From Solilutibacter pythonis (GTDB taxonomy: Bacteria; Pseudomonadota; Gammaproteobacteria; Xanthomonadales; Xanthomonadaceae), in contig NZ_RFLY01000013.1 of the NCBI RefSeq assembly GCF_003697345.1, positions 26,985 to 90,984 on the forward strand: a stretch of DNA of 64,000 nt. Reading direction: 5' to 3'. The notes beneath the pieces were generated by a model. The model searched no databases. It saw nothing but the letters and a program-made list of their open reading frames with translations, and had not been told where the DNA came from. Each line of letters opens with the position of its first letter. Positions within the stretch are counted from its first letter, which is position 1. The translations under genes were made by a program, and so were the position numbers. This document shows positions 57,175-64,000 of the stretch, piece by piece.

Positions 57175-58734
57175 TCACGACGAGCACGACAACATCGAGC
57201 AGCCGGCCTTGTGGCGCGCCCACTCCGGGCGCTTGCCGGCCAACGCCTCGCGCCCCGGCTGTTCGTCGTAGGGGTGCCGCATCACCTCCAGCAACTCGGC
57301 GATGCCGCTTTCGTCGCCGCCCTCGGCGCGCTCGATCGCCCGCTGCGTCAGCCAGTTGCGCGGGATGTAGCGGGGGTTGGCCCGCCGCATGATGGCGTGC
57401 CTCGCATCGGCGCCGAGCGGGTCGTCGGCAACGCGCTGGCGATAGCGCACAAGCCACGCCGTCAGCGCGTCGGCAGAGGCGTCACGCTTGGCTTCGTCGT
57501 AGAAGGCGGCGGAGAAATGCGCGGGCGTCAGCGCCCCGGCTTCGGTATCGCCCAGGGCGCGGAAGAAGATCGTCATGTCCACTTCGGTCTTGTGCATCCA
57601 CGCCTGCAAATCGCGCATCAGCGCCATCGCGGGCCGATCGCACTCGGCCAACCCCAGTTTGCGGGCGATGTTGAGGGCGTCGATGCGGGCGAAGGCCTGG
57701 CCATAGGCGCTCAGCCCGGCATGCAATGGCGCGGCATCGGCCAGCAAGGGCGACAGCGCGACCGCCAACTGCTGCAAATTCCACAGCGCGATGCGCGGCT
57801 GCCAGCCGAAACGGTAACGGCGGCCGTGGGCATCGGTGGTGTTGGGGGTGAAATCGGGATCGTAATCGTCGATCCAGCCGTAGGGACCGTAATCGATGGT
57901 GAGGCCGAGCACGCTCATGTTGTCGGTATTCATCACGCCATGAACGAAACCGACGCGCATCCATTCGGCCACCAGCCGAGCGGTGTGCTCGGCGATTCCG
58001 TGGAACCACGCGGCGTAACGCGGCACGTCCGCCAAACCGGCCAGATGGGGATAGTCGCGTTCGATGCAGAAATCGGCGAGCTGGCGCAACAGGCCGACAT
58101 CGCCACGCGAGGCCGGCAACTCGAAATGCCCGAAGCGCAGGAACGAAGGTGCCACTCGGCAGACGACCGCGCCCGGCTCGGGCCGCGGGTGACCGTCGTA
58201 GAACATGTCGCGCAGCACCGGCTCGCCGGTCGCCACCAGCGACAGGGCGCGGGTGGTGGGGATGCCGAGATGGTGCATGGCCTCGCTGCAAAGGAATTCG
58301 CGGATCGACGAACGCAGCACCGCGCGGCCATCGGCGTGGCGCGAGTACGGCGTCGGCCCGGCGCCCTTCAACTGCCATTCCCAGTGCCGGCCATCGGGCG
58401 CGACGGCCTCGCCCAACGTGATCGCGCGGCCGTCGCCCAACTGCCCGGCCCAACCGCCGAACTGGTGGCCACCGTAATTCGTCGCATGCGGCCGCATGCC
58501 GGGCAGGAGCGCATTGCCGGCGAAGACCTGCGCGAATTCGGGCGATGCCGCGTCCGCCATCGTCAGGCCCAAGGTCGCCAGCATGTCCGCCGAGACCGCG
58601 ACGACACGCGGCGCCGCCACCGGCGTCGGTCTCACCGCCGACCAGACCGCCCCTTCGACTTGGCGGGGGCGGTCGTCGTCGTCGGGGTCGCGCGGCAACG
58701 CGCGCGGAAGCCGGTTGTCGAATCGGATGTCCAT
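57175..58734 (-). CDS. selO: Protein adenylyltransferase SelO (YdiU)
   Basis: SelO is a pseudokinase-fold enzyme that AMPylates proteins, linked to redox stress. The 519-residue product has [20 protein letters not shown] (ATP-pocket Gly-rich region), [38 protein letters not shown] (catalytic and metal site) and NPRYIPRNW. The C-terminus is GCSMLSCSS; the third residue from the end is Cys, where eukaryotic SelO has selenocysteine. The ATG faces deaD across a 92-bp gap. Confidence 0.95.
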   Translation of the reverse strand: MDIRFDNRLPRALPRDPDDDDRPRQVEGAVWSAVRPTPVAAPRVVAVSADMLATLGLTMADAASPEFAQVFAGNALLPGMRPHATNYGGHQFGGWAGQLGDGRAITLGEAVAPDGRHWEWQLKGAGPTPYSRHADGRAVLRSSIREFLCSEAMHHLGIPTTRALSLVATGEPVLRDMFYDGHPRPEPGAVVCRVAPSFLRFGHFELPASRGDVGLLRQLADFCIERDYPHLAGLADVPRYAAWFHGIAEHTARLVAEWMRVGFVHGVMNTDNMSVLGLTIDYGPYGWIDDYDPDFTPNTTDAHGRRYRFGWQPRIALWNLQQLAVALSPLLADAAPLHAGLSAYGQAFARIDALNIARKLGLAECDRPAMALMRDLQAWMHKTEVDMTIFFRALGDTEAGALTPAHFSAAFYDEAKRDASADALTAWLVRYRQRVADDPLGADARHAIMRRANPRYIPRNWLTQRAIERAEGGDESGIAELLEVMRHPYDEQPGREALAGKRPEWARHKAGCSMLSCSS

Positions 58735-58780
58735 CCGCCGGATATGGGGACGATCCCCCGGGATTCAGCGGGGAGAGGCG

Positions 58781-58786
58781 TAGAAT
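58781..58786 (+). promoter_or_regulatory. Possible -10 element of deaD
   Basis: TAGAAT lies 40 nt before the deaD ATG in the divergent gap with selO. No strong -35. Confidence 0.35.
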
Positions 58787-58826
58787 GGGCCGTCCCATCA
58801 TTTGCGCCATGCGCAGGAGTCCCGCC

Positions 58827-60701
58827 ATGAGCGCCGAACAAGAATCCCCTATCCCGACTTTCGCCGAACTCGACCTGCCCGCGCCGATCCTGAAAGCCTT
58901 GGCCGACGTCGGCTACGAATCACCCTCGCCGATCCAGGCCGCCACCATTCCCCCGCTACTCGAAGGCCGCGACGTGTTGGGCCAGGCGCAGACCGGCACC
59001 GGCAAGACCGCCGCCTTCGCCCTGCCGATCCTGGCCCGCATCGAGCCCAAACTTGCCGCCCCGCAGGCGCTGGTGCTGGCGCCGACCCGCGAACTGGCCA
59101 TCCAGGTGGCCGAGGCGTTCCAGAAATACGCCGGCCACCTGCCCGGCTTCCACGTACTGCCGATCTACGGCGGCCAGAGCTATACCCCGCAATTGCAGGC
59201 GCTGCGCCGTGGCGTGCAGGTGGTGGTGGGTACGCCCGGCCGGGTGATCGATCACCTCGAACGCGGCTCGCTGGATTTGTCGAAACTGCGTGCCCTGGTG
59301 CTCGACGAAGCCGACGAAATGCTGCGCATGGGCTTCGTCGACGATGTCGAGGCGGTCATGCAGAAAGCCCCGCCGCAGCGGCAGATCGCGCTGTTCTCGG
59401 CCACCATGCCGCCGCCGATCAAGCGCATCGCCCAGACATATCTGCGCAACCCCGTGGAAGTGGCGATCAAGGCCACCACCACCACCGGCGAGAACATCCG
59501 CCAGCGCTACTGGCTGGTCAGCGGCCTGCACAAGTTGGATGCGATCACCCGCATCCTCGAAGCCGAACCGTTCGACGCCATGATCGTGTTCGCCCGCACC
59601 AAACTGGGCACCGAGGAGCTGGCGGAAAAACTCACCGCGCGCGGTATCGCGGCCGCCGCGATCAATGGCGACATGGATCAGAAATCGCGCGAGCGCACCA
59701 TCCAGCGGTTGAAGGACGGCCAGCTCGACGTGCTGGTCGCCACCGACGTCGCCGCGCGCGGACTGGACGTGGAGCGCATCACCCATGTGCTCAATTACGA
59801 CATTCCCTACGACACCGAGAGCTACGTCCACCGTATCGGCCGGACCGGCCGCGCCGGGCGCAAGGGCGAGGCCATCCTGTTCGTGACCCCGCGCGAGCGC
59901 GGCATGCTGCGCGCTATCGAACGCGCCACCCGGCAGCCGATCGAACCAATGCAATTGCCCAGCGCCGAGGACGTCAACCAGCAACGCATCGGCCGTTTCC
60001 AGGACCGCATCAGCAGCGCGCTCGACGGCCCGGATACGCTGCTGTTCCGCGAATTGTTGGAAGCCTACGAGCGCGAGCGGAACGTGCCGATGGCGGAAAT
60101 CGCCGCCGCGCTGGCGCAGATGCTGCAAGGCGATACCCCGCTATTCCTGCCCAACGACCCGCCACCGCCGCCGCCGCGCGAAAAACGCGAACGCCCCGCG
60201 CGCGGCGACGATTACGCCCCCAAGGCCCGCGAAAGCGAACGTACGCCGCGCCAGCCCCGTCCCGCCCATGACGGCCCCGACGCGGGCATGGAAACCTTCC
60301 GCATCGACGTCGGCTACGCGCACGGCGTGAAGCCGGGCAACATCGTCGGCGCCATCGCCAACGAGGCCGAGCTCGAAGCGCGCTACATCGGCCGCGTCGA
60401 CATCCGCACCGATTACAGCCTGGTCGACCTGCCCGAAGGCATGCCGCGAGAGCTGCTGCAATTCATGCAGAACGTGCGCGTGGCCGGCCGGCCGATCCGC
60501 ATGCGCCGCGCCGAGGCCGCCGACCTCGAACAACAGGACGAGCCACCGCGTTTCGCCCGCAAGCCGCGCTTTGGCGATGGCGAGGCGCGCCCGCGCAAGC
60601 CCGGCTTCGGCAATGGCGAACGCAAACCCGGCAAGCCCGGCTTCAAGAAGCGCGCCGGCTTCGGCAAGGGCGGTCTGCCGAAATCGCGGACGCCCCGATA
60701 A
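58827..60701 (+). CDS. deaD: DEAD-box RNA helicase, DeaD/CsdA type
   Basis: This unwinds RNA in ribosome assembly and mRNA decay, especially in the cold. From the ATG at 58827 (CAGGAG upstream) it is 624 residues. Helicase motifs in order: Q motif (PSPIQAATIP), AQTGTGKT, PTRELA, DEAD, SAT, ARGLDVERI and HRIGRTGRAGR. A CsdA-type RNA-binding domain follows (FRIDVGYAHGVKPGNIVGAI to MPRELLQFMQ). The tail is basic, with repeats of the KPGFGNGERKPGKPGF type. The ATG at 58809 is an alternative start. Confidence 0.95.
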   Translation: MSAEQESPIPTFAELDLPAPILKALADVGYESPSPIQAATIPPLLEGRDVLGQAQTGTGKTAAFALPILARIEPKLAAPQALVLAPTRELAIQVAEAFQKYAGHLPGFHVLPIYGGQSYTPQLQALRRGVQVVVGTPGRVIDHLERGSLDLSKLRALVLDEADEMLRMGFVDDVEAVMQKAPPQRQIALFSATMPPPIKRIAQTYLRNPVEVAIKATTTTGENIRQRYWLVSGLHKLDAITRILEAEPFDAMIVFARTKLGTEELAEKLTARGIAAAAINGDMDQKSRERTIQRLKDGQLDVLVATDVAARGLDVERITHVLNYDIPYDTESYVHRIGRTGRAGRKGEAILFVTPRERGMLRAIERATRQPIEPMQLPSAEDVNQQRIGRFQDRISSALDGPDTLLFRELLEAYERERNVPMAEIAAALAQMLQGDTPLFLPNDPPPPPPREKRERPARGDDYAPKARESERTPRQPRPAHDGPDAGMETFRIDVGYAHGVKPGNIVGAIANEAELEARYIGRVDIRTDYSLVDLPEGMPRELLQFMQNVRVAGRPIRMRRAEAADLEQQDEPPRFARKPRFGDGEARPRKPGFGNGERKPGKPGFKKRAGFGKGGLPKSRTPR

Positions 60702-60772
60702 CCTGATCATCCCCGGCCGTGGCGGGCATCGCCCTGTCTCGGCGGCGGCGAGTCGATCGCGCAGGGAACACG

Positions 60773-61954
60773 ATGCGATTCTCCCATGACGTCCTCATCA
60801 TCGGCGGCGGTGCGGCCGGCCTGATGTGCGCACTGACGGCCGGCCAACGCGGCCGCCGCGCCCTGGTGATCGAACACGCCGAACGCTGCGGCAAAAAAAT
60901 CCTGATGTCCGGCGGCGGACGCTGCAATTTCACCAACACCGGCGCCTCGCCCGCCCAGTACCTGTCGGCCAATCCGCACTTCTGCAAATCGGCGCTGGCC
61001 CGCTGCACGCCGGCGGATTTCATCGCGATGGTCGAGCGCCACGGCATCGGCTATCACGAAAAGGAACTGGGGCAATTGTTTTGCGACGAATCCTCCAGGC
61101 AGATCGTGCGCATGCTGTTGGACGAATGCGAATGGGGCGGGGTGCAAATCGAAACCGGCTGCGATGTGGAATCACTGGAGCAAGACGCCCACGGCTTTGT
61201 CCTTCGTGGTTCGCGTGGCGTGTTTCGCGCGCCTTCGCTGGTGGTGGCGAGTGGCGGCTTGTCGATCCCGCGCATGGGCGCGACCGGCCTTGGCTACCAG
61301 ATCGCCCGCCAGTTCGGTCACGCCGTGTTGCCGATCCGTGCCGGACTGGTGCCGCTCACGCTCTCCGGCACGCATCTGGAGCGTCTGGCCGGCCTCAGCG
61401 GCCTCGCCTTCCCTGTCGAAGCGCGCTGTGGAAAATACGCGTTCACGAACGCGATGCTGATTACCCACCGCGGCCTCAGCGGCCCGGCGATCCTCCAGAT
61501 CAGCTCGTACTGGCGCGAAGGCGACACGCTGGCCATCGACCTGCTACCGGCACACGACATCCCCGATCTGCTCGCGCGCTGGCAACGCGAACGCCGCGAC
61601 GCGCAGTTGCAGACCCTGCTGGCCGAACAGTTGCCGAAACGCTTCGCCCAACGGCTAACCGAACACTGGCTGCCCAACCGGGCCATGCGGCAATTCGACA
61701 CGCGCGAACTCGATTCGGTGGCGAACACGCTGGAAAACTGGCCACTGACCGCCAGCGGCACCGAGGGCTACCGCACCGCCGAGGTCACGCTCGGCGGCGT
61801 GGATACCGACGGCCTGTCTTCATCCACGATGATGTCCAAGCACGTCCCCGGACTGTACTTCATCGGTGAGGTGGTGGACGTCAGCGGCTGGCTGGGCGGC
61901 TACAACTTCCAGTGGGCATGGGCGTCGGGCCGCGCGGCGGGCATGGCGGTCTAG
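60773..61954 (+). CDS. HI0933/BaiN-family FAD-dependent oxidoreductase
   Basis: The 393-residue flavoprotein has the dinucleotide motif IIGGGAAGLMCAL (N-terminus), the family-specific KKILMSGGGRCNFTN, LVVASGGLSIPRMGATG, and the C-terminal FAD segment GLYFIGEVVDVSGWLGGYNFQWAWASG. Activity is not well established; enzymes of this group act on unsaturated or steroid-like substrates. It starts 71 nt after deaD. Confidence 0.92.
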   Translation: MRFSHDVLIIGGGAAGLMCALTAGQRGRRALVIEHAERCGKKILMSGGGRCNFTNTGASPAQYLSANPHFCKSALARCTPADFIAMVERHGIGYHEKELGQLFCDESSRQIVRMLLDECEWGGVQIETGCDVESLEQDAHGFVLRGSRGVFRAPSLVVASGGLSIPRMGATGLGYQIARQFGHAVLPIRAGLVPLTLSGTHLERLAGLSGLAFPVEARCGKYAFTNAMLITHRGLSGPAILQISSYWREGDTLAIDLLPAHDIPDLLARWQRERRDAQLQTLLAEQLPKRFAQRLTEHWLPNRAMRQFDTRELDSVANTLENWPLTASGTEGYRTAEVTLGGVDTDGLSSSTMMSKHVPGLYFIGEVVDVSGWLGGYNFQWAWASGRAAGMAV

Positions 61955-61963
61955 CCGCCCCCG

Positions 61964-62116
61964 CTACGGCAACGGCCAGCCAAACACGCTGGCGAAGAAG
62001 AAATAGGCGATACCCGCCAACAGCAGCCATAGCGTGACCTTGAGCATCATGCCGATCACCTTCACCGCCATCCAGGCGACGATCACCCCGATCAGCAGCA
62101 GCGCCCACTCGTTCAC
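61964..62116 (-). CDS. Small membrane protein (50 residues)
   Basis: I read this directly from the minus strand. From GTG 62116 (GTGA overlap with the trhO stop) it encodes 50 residues with two hydrophobic stretches: WALLLIGVIVAWMAVKVIG and LWLLLAGIAYFFFASVFGW, separated by MMLKV. It ends WPLP. It is almost certainly an inner-membrane peptide and translationally coupled to trhO. Function unknown. Confidence 0.75.
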   Translation of the reverse strand: MNEWALLLIGVIVAWMAVKVIGMMLKVTLWLLLAGIAYFFFASVFGWPLP

Positions 62117-62874
62117 TGCCGCACCGGCGGCGCGATGACCGGCTCGTCACGCAGCGGGCGCAATTCCGGGTCAAGGGCGATGCGCTCGTCGAACACGAAA
62201 CAGCCACCCTCGTAACCCATGCCACCGACCTCTTCGAAATAACGCAGGATGCCGCCCTCCAACTGCGATACGTTTTCCAGGCCGATATCACGCATCCACG
62301 GTGCCGCCTTCTCGCAACGAATGCCGCCCGTGCAGAAGCTCACCACGGTGGCATCGCGCAATTCCCCGCGGATCGCTTCGACGGCGGCCGGCAGGTCGTT
62401 GAAATTATCGATCGGCAGCGTGCGCGCGCCCCTGAAAGTGCCATAGCCGATCTCCTCGCGGTTTCGGGTATCCAGCAGCAGCAATGGCTTGCCGGCATCG
62501 TCGTGACCGGCCTCGATCCAGCGTGCCAGCGTCTTCGCCGCCACCGAAGGCACGCGCGCCTCGCCAATACCGGCCGGACGACCGGCGAACGACACGATCT
62601 CGCGCTTGCGCTTCACCTTCAACCGCGCGAACGGCACATGCCGGCTCCAGCTTTCCTTCGCCACGATCCCCGAGAAACGCGGGTCGGCACGCAGCCAGTC
62701 CAGAAACCCGCGCACCGCGTCTTCATCGCCAGCCAGGAACAGATTGATGCCCTCGCCCGCCACCAGCACGCTGCCACGCAATCCACGCGCCTGGCATTCG
62801 GTACGCATGCGGGCCGCCAATGCGGGCACGTCGGCAATCGGGACAAAGTGGTAGGCGGCAATATTGAGTTTCAT
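62113..62874 (-). CDS. trhO: tRNA uridine-34 hydroxylase TrhO (rhodanese-like)
   Basis: TrhO hydroxylates wobble uridine of certain tRNAs toward 5-(carboxymethoxy)uridine in an oxygen-dependent reaction. The 253-residue product has the N-terminal acylphosphatase-like domain (GLRGSVLVAGEGINLFLAG) and a rhodanese domain with active Cys in VSFCTGGIRCEKAAPW, followed by QLEGGILRYFEEVGG. It is shorter than the roughly 350-residue E. coli enzyme and lacks the extra C-terminal cysteine-rich part. Confidence 0.9.
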   Translation of the reverse strand: MKLNIAAYHFVPIADVPALAARMRTECQARGLRGSVLVAGEGINLFLAGDEDAVRGFLDWLRADPRFSGIVAKESWSRHVPFARLKVKRKREIVSFAGRPAGIGEARVPSVAAKTLARWIEAGHDDAGKPLLLLDTRNREEIGYGTFRGARTLPIDNFNDLPAAVEAIRGELRDATVVSFCTGGIRCEKAAPWMRDIGLENVSQLEGGILRYFEEVGGMGYEGGCFVFDERIALDPELRPLRDEPVIAPPVRQ

Positions 62875-63123
62875 CGGGCCATTTTATCCGCGCGGCGCAC
62901 CGCCACGAGACGCCCGGGCAGATCGTCGCGTCGCACTGCGCTGGTGCTAGTGCTGGCGATTCCGGCCACCATCGAATCAAGCAGCGCTTTTCTTATCCCG
63001 CCACTGCCCACCGCGTTCCAGCCCAGCCAAGCACCCACGCACAGCACCGACCTCAATTGCCGTGATCCCACCGAGGTGACATCAGCCTTTTAGATCATGC
63101 TAGCTTGCAAGTCAAGGAGGGGA

Positions 63124-63831
63124 ATGACGATGACACGCTCAGCACTCTTGCTGTTATCGGCCGCCGCGCTTGCCGCCTGCGCCGGGCCGACCCGCGCCGT
63201 ACAAACCGGCGCTTCACCACCACAGAGCCACCTGCCCGACGCAAGGCCGCCAGCCGGCCCGCCCGGCAACCATGCCGCCCCCCCGCCCGCAAAGCCCCAG
63301 GAGAATCCCGCGATGAACACTCAGGAAGCCCAGATCCCCCCCAACCCGACACTGAGCGCGGAAGAGGTGGGGCGACGTTTCCTGAAGTTCATCGAAGGCG
63401 TGGAATCCCGGGGTGACATCACCCTTGAGCGGGTTCAGGAGGTGATGGGGTTGACACTAAAAAGAAGACCAATTGACAGAGGGTTCTTCCACACCCAGTC
63501 CCTAATTGGGGATTGGAGCTACGTCATTATCCTATGGCCGCACCCCGAAGAGGAAATGAGAAACTCATTAAATCTTGAGTTTATCAATAAGATAAATCAA
63601 TTTTCCGACATGCTGCCAATATGTGGCCTAAGCTTCGAGGGATACCATAAGGCCCTACTATCATTCGGGTATTCTGAAATTTTCAGATATGACAAGATCG
63701 GCCGGCTGTCCGGTGTTAGTTACAGCAAAGGGAACATGCATGTTGGAATCACCCCTGAGCTTAAAGTATTCCCAAACGGGAAGGCGTACCCCACATGCGT
63801 TCGGCGCATTGGGCTATTAGCCCCATACTGA
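63124..63831 (+). CDS. Hypothetical lipoprotein with AT-rich 3' half
   Basis: Function not recognised. The 235-residue product (strong AAGGAGG Shine-Dalgarno) has a lipoprotein signal with lipobox LAAC and a Pro/Ala-rich linker up to about residue 65. A folded C-terminal domain with several aromatic and Cys residues follows (GLSFEGYHKALLSFGYSE, YPTCVRRIG). From about 63450 the DNA becomes AT-rich, with AGA, ATA, CTA and AAA codons rare elsewhere in the window. This suggests that the domain was acquired by transfer and joined to a native signal and linker. It could be an immunity-type lipoprotein for the next gene. Confidence 0.85.
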   Translation: MTMTRSALLLLSAAALAACAGPTRAVQTGASPPQSHLPDARPPAGPPGNHAAPPPAKPQENPAMNTQEAQIPPNPTLSAEEVGRRFLKFIEGVESRGDITLERVQEVMGLTLKRRPIDRGFFHTQSLIGDWSYVIILWPHPEEEMRNSLNLEFINKINQFSDMLPICGLSFEGYHKALLSFGYSEIFRYDKIGRLSGVSYSKGNMHVGITPELKVFPNGKAYPTCVRRIGLLAPY

Positions 63832-63843
63832 AGGGAGACGATC

Positions 63844-64000
63844 ATGACGCAGACACAAGCAAACCCGCAGCTCGAAGCCATCCTCGTCCAATTCGGCCAA
63901 CAACCTGGCATATCTCCCGACCAGGAAGCCCAGCTACGCGCAGCCATCCTATCCGATACCGAACTGCTCGGAAAACTGAACCTGGCCACACAGAACAGTC
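63844..64000 (+). CDS. Start of a second gene, truncated by window end
   Basis: An ATG with GAAGGGAGA 5-13 nt upstream opens a frame of 52 codons to the window edge: MTQTQANPQLEAILVQFGQQ, then DQEAQLRAAILSDTELLGKLNLATQ. It starts 12 nt after the lipoprotein gene, so they are one operon. There is no signal peptide. Codon use is back to normal GC. The short helical start, asking for a run of small helices, is seen in proteins of xanthomonad type IV secretion effectors, but too little is visible to assign a family. Confidence 0.7.
   Translation, partial: MTQTQANPQLEAILVQFGQQPGISPDQEAQLRAAILSDTELLGKLNLATQNS

Noticed and set aside
57482..58828. 448-residue minus-strand open frame in selO
   Set aside because: Out-of-frame shadow; Arg-rich and without motifs, while selO matches along its full length.

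Overview
The window is GC-rich, densely coded chromosomal DNA from a gammaproteobacterium of the order Lysobacterales (Xanthomonadales), most likely family Lysobacteraceae. Four things point there: an N-acetylornithine (not ornithine) carbamoyltransferase next to argG and an ArgE-type deacetylase; a type II secretion operon in the Xanthomonas 'xps' order (G-H-I-J-K-L-M-N-D, secretin last); a lexA gene preceded by the TTAGTAGTA-type palindrome of xanthomonads rather than the CTGT-N8-ACAG box of enterics; and the fab-pab-mltG-tmk-holB-pilZ gene string. I cannot name a genus. There is no prophage, insertion sequence, rRNA or CRISPR array. Almost everything is housekeeping DNA; the clearest accessory-looking pieces are an RNase/barstar pair and the right-hand end.

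Layout. 1-3.6 kb (minus): acetylated arginine pathway (argF', argG, deacetylase), preceded by an intrinsic terminator and an Arg-rich mini-ORF that together look like an attenuator. 3.7-5.1 kb: cysS. 5.2-16.5 kb (minus): one long biosynthetic string reading yceD-rpmF-fabH-fabD-fabG-acpP-fabF-pabB-pabC-mltG-tmk-holB-pilZ, i.e. ribosomal protein L32, fatty-acid synthesis, folate precursor, peptidoglycan chain termination, dTMP kinase, clamp loader and a pilus regulator. 16.6-24.8 kb: envelope genes, with a lipid-linked-sugar glycosyltransferase facing a MoxR/DUF58/TgpA-transglutaminase operon, then an SH3-NlpC/P60 hydrolase and an L,D-transpeptidase lipoprotein. 24.8-28.6 kb: a dicarboxylate-type symporter, tRNA-Ala(CGC), and tex. 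28.9-36.4 kb (minus): the type II secretion operon without gspE/gspF. 36.8-38.6 kb: a secreted subtilase facing the secretion operon and probably exported by it.

38.7-42.3 kb: pncC/cinA, ychJ and the SOS core lexA-recA-(DUF2188)-recX. 42.7-47.1 kb: a cold-shock gene with a long leader, a DUF456 membrane protein, class I fumarase, a TRIC-type channel and a DUF91/DUF5655 nuclease-like protein. 47.2-49.0 kb: an ABC transporter gene interrupted by one in-frame TAA. 49.0-54.2 kb: NYN-LOTUS protein, GNAT, ferredoxin-NADP reductase, CBS-pair protein, M3 peptidase lipoprotein. 54.4-55.3 kb: a membrane-anchored barnase-like RNase overlapping a barstar-like inhibitor. 55.3-62.9 kb: uup, selO, DEAD-box helicase, flavoprotein, a 50-residue membrane protein and trhO. 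63.1-64.0 kb: a lipoprotein whose 3' half is sharply AT-rich, followed by the truncated start of a tightly spaced second gene; this resembles an immunity/effector arrangement.

Best candidates for something undescribed: (1) the putative arginine attenuator in front of argF'; (2) the lipoprotein plus truncated gene at the right end; (3) a leaderless, autorepressed lexA with its operator covering the -10 and touching the start codon; (4) the RNase/barstar pair. All functional names come from reading protein motifs by eye; no database search was run.
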